DNA of 64,000 nt from Thermoanaerobaculales bacterium. Its GTDB lineage: Bacteria > Acidobacteriota > Thermoanaerobaculia > Thermoanaerobaculales > Sulfomarinibacteraceae. Below the pieces are notes generated by a model, which had not been told where the DNA came from, ran no database searches, and was given only the letters and a program-made list of their open reading frames with translations. Below, one piece after another: positions 28,011-36,588 of the stretch (position 1 is its first letter; every line of letters starts with the position of its first letter). Location of the stretch: positions 62,001 to 126,000 of the forward strand of contig DAOPQC010000007.1 in NCBI GenBank assembly GCA_035358815.1, written 5' to 3'. The position numbers were made by a program, and so were the translations under genes.

Positions 28011-29237
28011 ATGACCGAGCCCAAGCGACTCATCAACCCCGAGCTCGACCGCCTCGTGCAGGAGATGAACCTCCTCGCCGATCCGGACGAGCCAGGCGAG
28101 GATGTCGAAGGCGCGCCGCCGTCCGGAGGGATCGATGCGCCCGCCCTCGCGGTGATCGCCGAGGGCGAGCCGCTGGAGCGCCTGCTCGGCGAGATGGTCC
28201 GGCGCAAGGCCAGCGACCTGCTGCTGCTGCCCGGTGCGCCGCCGGTGCTGCGGATCGACGGCCGGCTTGCGACCCTCGCGCAGCCGGCGATCGACAGCGA
28301 GGCGGTGCGAATGCTCTTCGAGGGCCACCTCGGCCCGCGTGCCCGGGCGATCCTGGCAGCGACCGGGAGCGTCGACCTGTCTCTGCGGCACGGCGACCCG
28401 GACGACGAGGATGGCGGCTGGCGGCTGCGGGTCAACCTGCAGCGCCAGCGCGGCGGGCTGGCGGCTGCGGTGCGCGCGCTGCCGCGGCGCATCCCCGCGC
28501 TCGCCGAGCTCGGCCTGCCGGCCCGGCTTTCCGAGCTGACCCGGGCCGCCAAGGGGCTGATCCTGGTCTGTGGCCCGACCGGCTCGGGCAAGACCACCAC
28601 CATCGCCGCGCTGCTCGACTCGCTCAACCGGAGCGAGGTGCGGCACGTCATCACCATCGAGGACCCGATCGAGTACGTTCACTCGAACCGGCGCTCGATC
28701 TTCGAGCAGATCGAGATAGGGCCCGACTCGCCGTCGTTCGCGCAGGCGCTGCGGTCGGCGTTGCGCCGCGACCCCGACGTGATCCTGGTTGGCGAGATGC
28801 GCGACCTGGAGACGATCGCGACCGCGGTGACCGCGGCCGAGACCGGCCACCTGATCCTGGCCACCCTCCACTCGAGCGACGTCGGCCAGGCCTTGCACCG
28901 GGTCGTCGACGTCTTCCCCGCCACCCAGCAGACGCAGATCCGGCATCAGCTCGCGCTGTCGCTGCAGGCCGTCCTCTGCCAGCAGCTGGTGCCGCGGGCC
29001 GATGGGCGCGGCCGGGTGCCCGCGGTCGAGCTGCTGCTCGCCACCTACGCGGTCCGCAACGTCATCCGCAACGGCGCCAACGAGCGCCTGCCCAACGAGA
29101 TGGTGACCAGCCGGGGCCTCGGCATGCGGCTGCTCGAGCTGTCGCTGGCCGAGCTGGTGGGGCGGGGCACCATCACCGCGGAGGAGGCCCGCGCACGTGC
29201 GGTCCGTCCTGACGAGCTCGAGCGCCTGCTGCGCTAA
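28011..29237 (+). CDS. PilT/PilU-like type IV pilus retraction ATPase
   Basis: A 408-residue protein. An N-terminal domain (about 55-175, LLGEMVRRKASDLLLLPG and similar) precedes the secretion-ATPase core. Walker A is GPTGSGKTTT (188-197). The Asp-box region is ITIEDPIEYVH, Walker B is VILVGEMRDLETI, and the His-box region is TGHLILATLHSS. The PilT-type AIRNLIRE region reads YAVRNVIRNG. It would power pilus retraction or twitching at the inner membrane. No other pilus genes are nearby, so it is an orphan here. An acidic N-terminal extension of about 50 residues is unusual. The TAAACT box 10 bases before the ATG suggests a leaderless message. Confidence 0.88.
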   Translation: MTEPKRLINPELDRLVQEMNLLADPDEPGEDVEGAPPSGGIDAPALAVIAEGEPLERLLGEMVRRKASDLLLLPGAPPVLRIDGRLATLAQPAIDSEAVRMLFEGHLGPRARAILAATGSVDLSLRHGDPDDEDGGWRLRVNLQRQRGGLAAAVRALPRRIPALAELGLPARLSELTRAAKGLILVCGPTGSGKTTTIAALLDSLNRSEVRHVITIEDPIEYVHSNRRSIFEQIEIGPDSPSFAQALRSALRRDPDVILVGEMRDLETIATAVTAAETGHLILATLHSSDVGQALHRVVDVFPATQQTQIRHQLALSLQAVLCQQLVPRADGRGRVPAVELLLATYAVRNVIRNGANERLPNEMVTSRGLGMRLLELSLAELVGRGTITAEEARARAVRPDELERLLR

Positions 29238-29374
29238 CCCGCATGTCTCACCGCCCTCCTGACTCGTGGCGAAGGTGACTGGTAGGCGATGCCGCAGGAG
29301 GTCGCTGAGGAATGCGGGCCGGGGAGAGAAGCGGGTATCCGGCGCATTCGGGTCGGCAGGAGCGAGGCAGGTGG

Positions 29375-29440
29375 CTGGCATAGGCCCCGCGCGCGCCGAG
29401 CAGGATGCGAGCAGCACATCCTGTTGAAGCCTGGTAGCCT
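29375..29440. repeat. Possible degenerate copy of the palindromic gene-end element
   Basis: GGCATAGGCCCCGCGCGCGC (from about 29378) shares the core GGCATAGGCCCC with the minus-strand forms at 35327-35425 and 47868-47965, here on the plus strand. The flanking stem is not clearly preserved. Lies in the convergent spacer after the PilT-like gene. Confidence 0.35.
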
Positions 29441-29465
29441 CTCGTGATCGGTGATTCAGGGAGAA

Positions 29466-30506
29466 CTACTGCTGAGGCTGTGCGCGGGCGACCGCGGCGA
29501 CGAGCCCGGCGGTGCGGGGGGCAACCATCCGACGGTCAAAGCGCCGCTCGGCGAGCTCCCGGCCGGCCCGGCCGAGCGATCTGCCCCGGTCGTCCATGGT
29601 CAGCACGGCCCGCAGCCGGTCCTCCCACTCGCCGGCGTTCCCGGCGAGGTAGCCGTTGCTGCCGGGCGACACCACCTCGCAGTTCATGGCGACCCGGGAG
29701 GCGACGCACGGCAGGCCGGCGGCCATGTACTGGACGAGCTTGAACGAGCACTTGCCGCTCGACCAATCGTCGTCCGAGAGCGGCATGATCCCGACGTCGG
29801 CGGTCCGGAGCGCGTCGACCTCGGCGGCCTCGGACCACGGCACCAGCTCGATCGGGACGTCCGTCCACCGCGGCGCGGCGGACGAGATGACGCGCAGCGT
29901 GAGGTCCTGGAACTCGCCGGACAGGCGTGCGAGGGCCGGGCGGATGAGCTCGAGGTAGCAGAGATTCTCGGGCATTCCGATCCAGACCAGCGTCCTGCCC
30001 GGCGGACGCCGCGGCGCCTCCTTTGGGTAACGCTCCACGTCCACCGGCGTCGGCACGACCTCGACCCGGCCGGCGTGGGGCCGCGCCCGCGCCGCCAGGG
30101 TCTCGTTGCAGGCCAGCACCAGGTCGGCGATGCCGCAGAGCGTGGCGAAGCGCCACTGCCGCAGTGGCGACTGGGCCGGGCGATGGCCGACCCTGCGGGG
30201 CCGGACGGTGTAGACCGCGTCGTCGAAGTCGTAGACGACGCGCCGGCACCACCGCCGCAGCAGCCGCGCCTCCAGGGGGTGGAGCTTGGTCTTGGCGAGC
30301 ACCACGGCCGCGGCTGCGCCCAACCGCCGCCGCCGCGCGAGCACGCGCAGGAGCAAGGGCCGTGAGGGCAGCACCTCCACGGACGGCTCGAGGCCGCGCG
30401 CAGCGAGCTCGGGCAACATTGGCTGGATTCGATGCCGGAACGACGGCGCCTCCGGCTTGTGGGTCAGGACCACCACCTGCAACGGCTCGATGGAGTCGGG
30501 GTGCAC
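29466..30506 (-). CDS. GT4-like glycosyltransferase
   Basis: A 346-residue protein. The N-terminal half shows the pattern THKPEAPSFRHRIQP and YDFDDAVYT. The C-terminal half carries the donor-site region: EVVPTPVDVERYP, TLVWIGMPENLCYLE, IMPLSDDDWSSGKCSFKLVQYMAAGLP and SRVAMNCEVV. The EX7E-type motif is degenerate, as in many GT4 relatives. It probably transfers a nucleotide-activated sugar to a surface glycan at the inner membrane. The start lies only 34 bases from that of the divergent kinase/glycosidase fusion, so the two are probably co-regulated for LPS or capsule assembly. Confidence 0.82.
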   Translation of the reverse strand: MHPDSIEPLQVVVLTHKPEAPSFRHRIQPMLPELAARGLEPSVEVLPSRPLLLRVLARRRRLGAAAAVVLAKTKLHPLEARLLRRWCRRVVYDFDDAVYTVRPRRVGHRPAQSPLRQWRFATLCGIADLVLACNETLAARARPHAGRVEVVPTPVDVERYPKEAPRRPPGRTLVWIGMPENLCYLELIRPALARLSGEFQDLTLRVISSAAPRWTDVPIELVPWSEAAEVDALRTADVGIMPLSDDDWSSGKCSFKLVQYMAAGLPCVASRVAMNCEVVSPGSNGYLAGNAGEWEDRLRAVLTMDDRGRSLGRAGRELAERRFDRRMVAPRTAGLVAAVARAQPQQ

Positions 30507-30516
30507 GGTGACACCC

Positions 30517-30530
30517 TAGCATGGGTGCTA
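30517..30530. promoter_or_regulatory. Inverted repeat in the 34-bp divergent promoter
   Basis: TAGCA-TGGG-TGCTA lies between the start codons of the divergent glycosyltransferase and the kinase fusion. TATCCT (30529-30534) could be a -10 box for the plus-strand gene. The spacer is too short for two independent promoters with leaders. Confidence 0.35.
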
Positions 30531-30540
30531 TCCTGCCGGC

Positions 30541-32745
30541 ATGGCGGGCGCGCCCGGCGAGCACTGCGTCGTTGCGGACCAAACCTTTGCGATCGAGGGG
30601 TTTCACGGTCGGGTGGCGACGGCCTTCGCGGGACCAGCCCTGGAGCGAGAGGTGCTCCGGCTGATCGACCCGTCGGCGGCCACCCGGACGTTGCACTGGG
30701 GCCGCAACTACCTCTACGCCGCCCAGCTTGAGACCCCGGGCGGCACGGTGCCGGTGGTGGTCAAGCAGTTCCGCAACCAGGGCTGGCGCAAGGTCCTCGA
30801 GCGGTGGCTGCGGGGGAGCAAGGCGGAACGCAGCTGGCGGGCGGCGCTGGCGATGGCCGCGGCCGGAATCGCGACGCCGGAGCCGATCCTGCTCGTGGAG
30901 TCGGACCTCGCCGACGGCCCCTCTTTCTTCATCAGCCGCCGGATCGAGCCGGCCTTCGAGGTCCGGCAGTTCTTCCGGCGACTCGAGGGACGGGCGGACG
31001 CCGGCAGCTTTCCGGAGGTCGAGCCTGGCGCGTTCCTCGACCAGCTCGGCGCATTCTGCCGCCGTCTCCATGACGCCGGCATCCACTACCGCGACCTGTC
31101 GATGGGCAATGTCCTGGTGCGGCCCGGCGCAGGGCGCGGCCTCGAGATGCTCCTGGTCGACTGCAACCGTGCCCGGGTCGGGAAGCGGCTCGGCGTCTTC
31201 CGCCGCAGCCGTGACATCTGTCGCTTCCCGATCGTCGACAGCGGCCACCGCGAGGCCTTCCTGCGCGGCTACTGGGGGCGAGTGCCCGCCCGCACCGATC
31301 CCCGGTGGTGGCTCCATGCGGCGAGCGTGCGGGGCTACCTTCTCAAGCACGCCCTGAAGAACCGGCTCCGTCCGCTCTCCCCGTCGCGCTTCCTGCGCGG
31401 CGGGCACCACGCCCACATCCCGGCCGCGCCTTCCGAGGCGGCGCCGCGCGACAAGGCGGTCTGGGACCATCTGTCCGACCAGCCCCACCAGCACGCCGGC
31501 CGCTGGCAGAAGGCGGCGATCCGAATCGCCGACGCACCCGAGCACCTGCGCGACGTGGCGGTGGTGGCAGGCGCGCTGCCTGAGGTCTGGCGGCGGTATC
31601 GAGCGCTCCGCCGGGAGCTCTACCGCACGCCGGTGCGCTTTGGCGGTCTCGGCATCTGCCTGCGGCCGCACCCGGCCGACCCCGATACCTTGCTCGCGGC
31701 GGTGGAGGAGCTCGGGGTGCGGCGGGTGCTGCTGCGGCTCCACCCGTGGCAGGATGGCCACGATGACGAGGAACGGCTGGCGGCAGAGCTTCGAACCCGC
31801 GGGTACGAGATCGTGTTCGCGCTGCCGCAGAACCGCGACCTGGTGCGCGACCGAGCGCGCTGGCGGGCGGCGATCGAGGGGCTGGCGGCTCGCTTCTCGA
31901 CCTACGGACGCCAATTCCAGATCGGCCAGGCGCCGAACCGCAGCAAGTGGGGAGCGTGGACCCGGGGCGAGTACCTCGCGCTCTACCTCGACGCGGCCGA
32001 GATCCTGCGCAGGACCGGCTCGGTCGAGCTGATCGGCCCGGCGGTCATCGACTTCGAGTACTACGCGACGCTGGCGCTCGTCAATCGGCGCGTCGAGGGC
32101 CTGCGCTACGACATCCTGTCGAGCCTGCTCTATGTCGATCGACGGGGCGCCCCCGAGAGCCGGCAGCTCGGGCTCGACACCGTCGACAAGGTGGTGCTGC
32201 TGCGGGCAATCGCCGAGGCCGGACGCGCGTCGTCCGAGCGCTGCTGGATCACCGAGGTGAACTGGCCGCTACGGGAGGGCCCGCACTCGCCGGCCGGCCG
32301 CTCGGTGTCGGTCGACGAGGACACCCAGGCGAGCTTCCTCGTGCGCTACGACCTGCTCGCCCTCGGCACCGGTCTCGTCGAGCGGGTCTACTGGTGGCAG
32401 CTGGTGGCGCGCGGCTACGGCCTGATGGTCGCCGGCAGCGATGGGACGCTCGTGGCCCGGCCGGGCTACCACGCCCTGCGCGAGCTCAACCGCAGGCTCG
32501 ACGGCGCGACCTTCCACGGGCCGCTGCCGGCGCCCGCGGGCGTCCGCCTCTACCGTTTCACGCGAGATGACGGCGAGCTCGTTGTTGGGTGGGCGCCGGA
32601 CGGCCCGGCCGATGCCGAGCTGCCCCGGCCACCCGTCGCGGTGCACGACCGCGACGGCGTGCCGCTGTCGACACCGCCCGGCAGGAAGGTCACCTTCTCG
32701 CCGTCGCCCTGCTACTTCGAGCTCGGCCACCGAGACGTTCCGTGA
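30541..32745 (+). CDS. LPS-kinase-like (InaA/KdkA type) domain fused to a glycosidase-like TIM-barrel domain
   Basis: A 734-residue protein. The N-terminal region (about 40-285) is protein-kinase-like: VPVVVKQFRN carries the ATP-binding Lys, HYRDLSMGNVLV the catalytic Asp185, and LLVDCNRAR the metal-binding Asp207 (DCN replacing DFG). This resembles Kdo/heptose kinases that phosphorylate the LPS core. The C-terminal region (about 360-735) resembles clan GH-A hydrolases: candidate nucleophile Glu572 in WITEVNWPL, and FQIGQAPNRSKWG (about 459-471) where GNEPN would be expected, so the acid/base Glu appears lost. A beta tail ends the protein. The role is probably LPS core modification; the glycosidase half may only bind glycan. 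Divergent from a GT4 gene. Confidence 0.72.
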   Translation: MAGAPGEHCVVADQTFAIEGFHGRVATAFAGPALEREVLRLIDPSAATRTLHWGRNYLYAAQLETPGGTVPVVVKQFRNQGWRKVLERWLRGSKAERSWRAALAMAAAGIATPEPILLVESDLADGPSFFISRRIEPAFEVRQFFRRLEGRADAGSFPEVEPGAFLDQLGAFCRRLHDAGIHYRDLSMGNVLVRPGAGRGLEMLLVDCNRARVGKRLGVFRRSRDICRFPIVDSGHREAFLRGYWGRVPARTDPRWWLHAASVRGYLLKHALKNRLRPLSPSRFLRGGHHAHIPAAPSEAAPRDKAVWDHLSDQPHQHAGRWQKAAIRIADAPEHLRDVAVVAGALPEVWRRYRALRRELYRTPVRFGGLGICLRPHPADPDTLLAAVEELGVRRVLLRLHPWQDGHDDEERLAAELRTRGYEIVFALPQNRDLVRDRARWRAAIEGLAARFSTYGRQFQIGQAPNRSKWGAWTRGEYLALYLDAAEILRRTGSVELIGPAVIDFEYYATLALVNRRVEGLRYDILSSLLYVDRRGAPESRQLGLDTVDKVVLLRAIAEAGRASSERCWITEVNWPLREGPHSPAGRSVSVDEDTQASFLVRYDLLALGTGLVERVYWWQLVARGYGLMVAGSDGTLVARPGYHALRELNRRLDGATFHGPLPAPAGVRLYRFTRDDGELVVGWAPDGPADAELPRPPVAVHDRDGVPLSTPPGRKVTFSPSPCYFELGHRDVP

Positions 32746-32892
32746 CCTTGCGACTGCCGAGCGGGCTCCCTGGACGCGGGCGGGCGGAGGTGGAAGCGTC
32801 GGGCACGAGGTCCACAGACCATCCCCACACGGGGCCCCTCGGGTGATGAACGCGCCGGCCGGCTTCGCGTCGGGGGAGGAGCTTCGGCGATA

Positions 32893-33084
32893 GTGAGAGC
32901 CGCGATGGGAACCCGAACATCCGACAAGACCGTGGCGATTCGGACGTGCGGGATCTTCGTGATGCTGATGTTCGTTGTGCTCCATCGCCCGGGGTGGTAC
33001 TTCATGGGGAGGCTTTTCCAGAACCTGACCGACCCCGCCGGAGGTGCGCTGTCGATCTTCCTGCTCGGGCTCGCCTTCGGCTAA
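32893..33084 (+). CDS. Small hydrophobic protein, possible membrane peptide
   Basis: A 63-residue frame with GTG start 11 bases after GGGGGAGGAG. It has two hydrophobic stretches, CGIFVMLMFVVLH and GGALSIFLLGLAFG, separated by a basic/aromatic loop. Third-codon positions are mostly G or C, as in the neighbours. I do not recognise it. It may be a small inner-membrane protein or a fragment. It lies between the kinase fusion and terC in an otherwise gene-free 630-base stretch. Confidence 0.4.
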   Translation: MRAAMGTRTSDKTVAIRTCGIFVMLMFVVLHRPGWYFMGRLFQNLTDPAGGALSIFLLGLAFG

Positions 33085-33375
33085 GCGACCCATCGTGGGC
33101 GGTCAGTGGCGGCCGGGATGCTGGCCCACTTCCTCAACAACCTCGCGTAAGCCGCCACGCGCGAGAGTGACGGATTGCGATCTTGGGAGTCGGTTTCGCC
33201 TGGCCTTCTGATTCGTCGTTCTCGGGCCCGGCCCCTTCCCGGATGCCCGATTGGCTGGTTTGGCGGGGCTTCCCGGTCCTTGGGTATGGATCGGCCTCGC
33301 GTGACCGGCGTCGGGCCCCCGGGGCTGGAATTCCGCGGCCCCGCAGAGCATTGACGGGAGCGGAGGAGAGGTGGC

Positions 33376-34359
33376 ATGACTGACTCGACGCTCCTGTGGA
33401 TCGGGTTCAACGTCTTCGTGCTGGCGATGTTGGCGCTGGACCTCGGCGTCTTCCACCGCAAGGCGCACGTGGTCGGCTTCAAGGAGTCGATGACCTGGAC
33501 CGTCGTCTGGGTCGTGCTGGCGCTGATCTTCAACGCCGGCATCTGGCACTTCTCGGGCTCCCAGAAGGCGCTCGAGTTCTTCACCGGCTACGTGATCGAG
33601 AAGTCGCTCAGCGTCGACAACGTGTTCGTGTTCGCGATGCTCTTTTCGTACTTCGCGGTGCCGCCGATCTACCAGCACAAGGTGCTGTTCTGGGGCGTGC
33701 TCGGCGCGCTTGTGATGCGGGCGGCGATGATCGCGCTCGGCGCAGCCCTGATCGCCAAGTTCTCCTGGATCATCTACCTCTTCGGCGCCTTCCTGATCCT
33801 CACCGGCATCAAGATGGTGCTCAAGCGCGAGGAGGAGATCCACCCCGAACGCAACCCGGTGGTGCGCCTGTTCAAGAGGCTGATGCCGGTCACCAGCGAC
33901 TACCGCGGCGACCGGTTCTTCGTGGTGGAGAACGGCCTGCGCCACGCCACGCCGCTGTTCGTGGTCCTGCTGCTGGTCGAGTTCTCGGACCTGATCTTCG
34001 CCGTCGACAGCATCCCGGCCATCTTCGCGGTGACCACCGATCCATTTATTGTCTACACCTCGAACGTGTTCGCGATCCTCGGCCTGCGCTCGCTCTACTT
34101 CGCGCTCGCCGGCGTGATGGGCAAGTTCCACTACCTGAAGATCGGCCTCGGCGTGGTGCTGTCGTTTGTCGGCGTGAAGATGATGCTCGCGCACTCGCCG
34201 TACAAGATCGACACGCTGGTCTCGCTCGGCGTGGTCGTCGGCATCATTGCGGCGTCGATCGTGGCGTCCGTCCTGCGGCCGCGGAAGATCGGATCGTTCG
34301 AGGGCCCCGGCGGGCCACGTTCGCTCGGCGCGGACCCCGAGCGCCCCGTCGAGGGCTGA
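33376..34359 (+). CDS. TerC-family integral membrane protein (Alx-like)
   Basis: A 327-residue protein with about nine hydrophobic helices. Family signatures with conserved acidic residues are visible: MLALDLGVFHRKAH, EKSLSVDNVFVFAM and VEFSDLIFAVDSIPA. The relatives Alx and TerC take part in manganese export or metal homeostasis and metallation of exported proteins. The ATG follows GGAGGAGAGGTGGC. I looked for a yybP-ykoY (manganese) riboswitch in the 290-base leader and did not find its conserved core. Confidence 0.93.
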   Translation: MTDSTLLWIGFNVFVLAMLALDLGVFHRKAHVVGFKESMTWTVVWVVLALIFNAGIWHFSGSQKALEFFTGYVIEKSLSVDNVFVFAMLFSYFAVPPIYQHKVLFWGVLGALVMRAAMIALGAALIAKFSWIIYLFGAFLILTGIKMVLKREEEIHPERNPVVRLFKRLMPVTSDYRGDRFFVVENGLRHATPLFVVLLLVEFSDLIFAVDSIPAIFAVTTDPFIVYTSNVFAILGLRSLYFALAGVMGKFHYLKIGLGVVLSFVGVKMMLAHSPYKIDTLVSLGVVVGIIAASIVASVLRPRKIGSFEGPGGPRSLGADPERPVEG

Positions 34360-34544
34360 CCGGGGACCAGCTCTGATGGGACGCGCAGCGCCGGCCGGTC
34401 CGCAATCTGGAAGGCGCCGCTGCCGCAGCCGGCTGCGATCGGTGCAACCGCATCGCGCGGGCGGCGTTACTCTCGAGTGAGCTGCGTCGCTGCGCGGCGG
34501 AGGAGAGACGGCAGCGGGCGGCCCAGACAGCGAGGAGGACGGTG

Positions 34545-35246
34545 ATGCGCACCATCGGCCTGGTCGGCGGGATGACGCCGGAGTCCACGCTGGCGTACTA
34601 CCAGCTGCTGATCCGCTCGGCGCGCGAGCGGCTGCGGGATCCCGACCCGTTGCGCAACCCGGTGGTGATCGTTTACAGCCTCGATCTGTCCGAGGTCGGC
34701 GCGCTGCAGCGTGCCGGCCGCACCGACGAACTTGCCGGCCACGTCGCCCGGATCTGCGAGGCACTGCGTGGGGCCGGCGCCGAGATCGGCGCGCTGACCG
34801 CCAACACGCCTCACCTGTACTTCGAGGCGATCCAGGGCGGGACCCGCCTGCCGCTGGTCAGCATCGTCGAGGCGACCTGCGCGGCGGCAGCGCGACTCGC
34901 CCTGCGGCGGCCGCTGCTCCTGGGCACCCGGACCACGATGGAGAGCCCGATGTACCGGGTACCTCTCGCTGCCGCCGGAATCGAGGTGGTGGCGCCCGAC
35001 GAGGAGGGGAGGGAGCTCGTCGACCGTGCGATCTACACCGAGCTTGCCCTCGGCACCGTCCGTCCGGAGCTCCGTGAGCGGGTGCTGGCCCTGTGCCGGG
35101 AGGCGGTCTTCAGCCGCGGCGCCGACGGCGTGATTCTCGGCTGCACCGAGCTGCCGCTCGTGGTGGCCGAGGCCGACCTCCAGGTACCGGTCGTCGACAC
35201 CGTTCGCGCCCACGTCGGCGCGATCCTCGACCATGCACTCGCTTGA
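34545..35246 (+). CDS. Aspartate/glutamate racemase-family protein
   Basis: A 233-residue protein. The N-terminus TIGLVGGMTPEST and the second-half ILGCTELPLV identify the family. Racemases need two Cys. The C-terminal Cys is present (LGCTE), but the N-terminal one, normally CNT, reads LTANTPH, so Thr/Ala occupies that region. It could be a racemase variant that works one way, or a lyase/isomerase relative. The ATG at 34545 follows AGGAGG with correct spacing; a GTG one codon earlier is possible. It is 185 bases downstream of terC on the same strand. Confidence 0.82.
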   Translation: MRTIGLVGGMTPESTLAYYQLLIRSARERLRDPDPLRNPVVIVYSLDLSEVGALQRAGRTDELAGHVARICEALRGAGAEIGALTANTPHLYFEAIQGGTRLPLVSIVEATCAAAARLALRRPLLLGTRTTMESPMYRVPLAAAGIEVVAPDEEGRELVDRAIYTELALGTVRPELRERVLALCREAVFSRGADGVILGCTELPLVVAEADLQVPVVDTVRAHVGAILDHALA

Positions 35247-35326
35247 GGCTCCGTTCCGCACCGGCCGTGTGGGCGGACGTGGTTGACGGAGTTCTTGTTG
35301 GACGGCCGCCGCGGCAGGAACTTGTC

Positions 35327-35425
35327 AGGATGCGCCCGGCGCATCCCGAGGAGCCTGTGGGCAAAGGCCGACAACACGATCCACATCAGGAGCGAACACA
35401 GGGGCCTATGCCCTACAGGCTCCTA
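35327..35425 (-). repeat. Palindromic gene-end element, copy 1 (REP/REPIN-like)
   Basis: Contains a GGATGCGC-CCG-GCGCATCC hairpin (35328-35346) and a longer stem pairing AGGAGCCTGTGGGCA (35349-35363) with TGCCCTACAGGCTCCT (35409-35424). The element ends inside the stop codon of the CDF gene. Copy 2 at 47868-47965 has the same layout, with compensating changes in the stem (CT/AG here, GC/GC there). Both arms therefore appear selected for pairing. Confidence 0.8.
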
Positions 35426-36343
35426 GTGGATGTGGATGTCGTTGAGCGAGATCTCGTCCTCGACCGGCTCGAGGTGGGTGGTGACGACCGCGTTGCCGAG
35501 CACGGCGCGGATGTCGCGTTCGAGGTCCTCGGCGACGTGGTGAGCATCGTGGACCGAGGACTCACCCGGCACGAGCACGTGGACCGAGACGAACCGTCGC
35601 GCCGCGGCCTGGCGGGTCCGCAGCGCGTGGAACTCCACGCCCTGCTGGCGGTAGCGCTCGAGCACCGCCTCGACCGCTCGCTGCTCTGGCTCCGGCAGCG
35701 ACGCGTCCATCAGCCCGGCCACCGATCTCCGCATCAACCGGATGCCGGTCCAGACGATGTTTGCCGCCACCAGCAGGGCCACGATCGGATCGAGGACGTG
35801 CCAGCCGGTAATGGCCACTATGCCGACGCCGGCGATCACCCCTGCCGATGTCCAGACATCGGTGAGGAGATGCTGGCCGTCGGCCTCGAGCGTGATCGAG
35901 TCGCACCGCTTTCCGACCCTGATCAGGGCGAGGCCGACGGCGAGATTGATCAGCGAGGCAGCGACCGAGACCGCGAGGCCGGGTCCCACCTGCTCCAGCG
36001 GTCGCGGGCTGAACAGGCGCTCGACCGCCATCCCCGCGATCGCTGCTGCGGCCAGCAGGATGAGCAGGCCCTCGACGCCGCTGGCGAAGTACTCGGCCTT
36101 GCTGTGGCCGTGCGCGTGGTCCTCGTCCGCCGGCCGGGCCGCGATCGTCAGCATCGCGAGGGCCATCACCGCGCCGGCCAGGTTGACGCCGGACTCGGCC
36201 GCGTCCGACAGCAACCCGACCGAACCCGTCAGCAGGTAAGCGCTGACCTTCAGGAAGATCGTGGTGCCCGCCGCTGCGATCGACAACCAGGCCCAACGCG
36301 CGAGCGCTCCGCGCCCCGGGGTAACGAGCTGGGGGTTCTGCAC
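35423..36343 (-). CDS. Cation diffusion facilitator (CDF) divalent-metal exporter
   Basis: A 306-residue protein with six predicted helices and a cytosolic C-terminal domain. The metal-binding helices show SDAAESGVN (helix 2) and EADGQHLLTDVWTS (helix 5), with a His-rich DEDHAHGHSKAEY loop. CDF proteins exchange Zn, Fe, Mn or Co for protons. The start is GTG at 36343. GATAAT (36355-36350) lies just six bases upstream, so the message may be leaderless. The C-terminus ends IHIH. The stop codon is the first base triplet of the palindromic element. Confidence 0.93.
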   Translation of the reverse strand: MQNPQLVTPGRGALARWAWLSIAAAGTTIFLKVSAYLLTGSVGLLSDAAESGVNLAGAVMALAMLTIAARPADEDHAHGHSKAEYFASGVEGLLILLAAAAIAGMAVERLFSPRPLEQVGPGLAVSVAASLINLAVGLALIRVGKRCDSITLEADGQHLLTDVWTSAGVIAGVGIVAITGWHVLDPIVALLVAANIVWTGIRLMRRSVAGLMDASLPEPEQRAVEAVLERYRQQGVEFHALRTRQAAARRFVSVHVLVPGESSVHDAHHVAEDLERDIRAVLGNAVVTTHLEPVEDEISLNDIHIH

Positions 36344-36588
36344 GGCAGCATTATCGCCGATACGTTCGTCTTTGACCAGCCTGACGGTTTGCGTTTCTCA
36401 GAAACAAGTACGGCTTCTGAGAACGCGAATCAAGTCATGACACTGCTCGAGGCGTCGCGACGTGCACCCGCCTCGACGGGGCCGACTGCCGGCGAGGCGG
36501 GACCGGTCGCGGCCCAGAAGTGCGCTATTCTCGCGGCGCGACAGCTGGACGCGGGCGGGCAGCCGCGGGCCGGCGAGGGAGCCTTGGC

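Noticed and set aside
33085..33375. Manganese (yybP-ykoY) riboswitch upstream of terC
   Set aside because: The conserved core around GGGGAGUAG and the paired loops could not be found; only general GC-rich hairpins.
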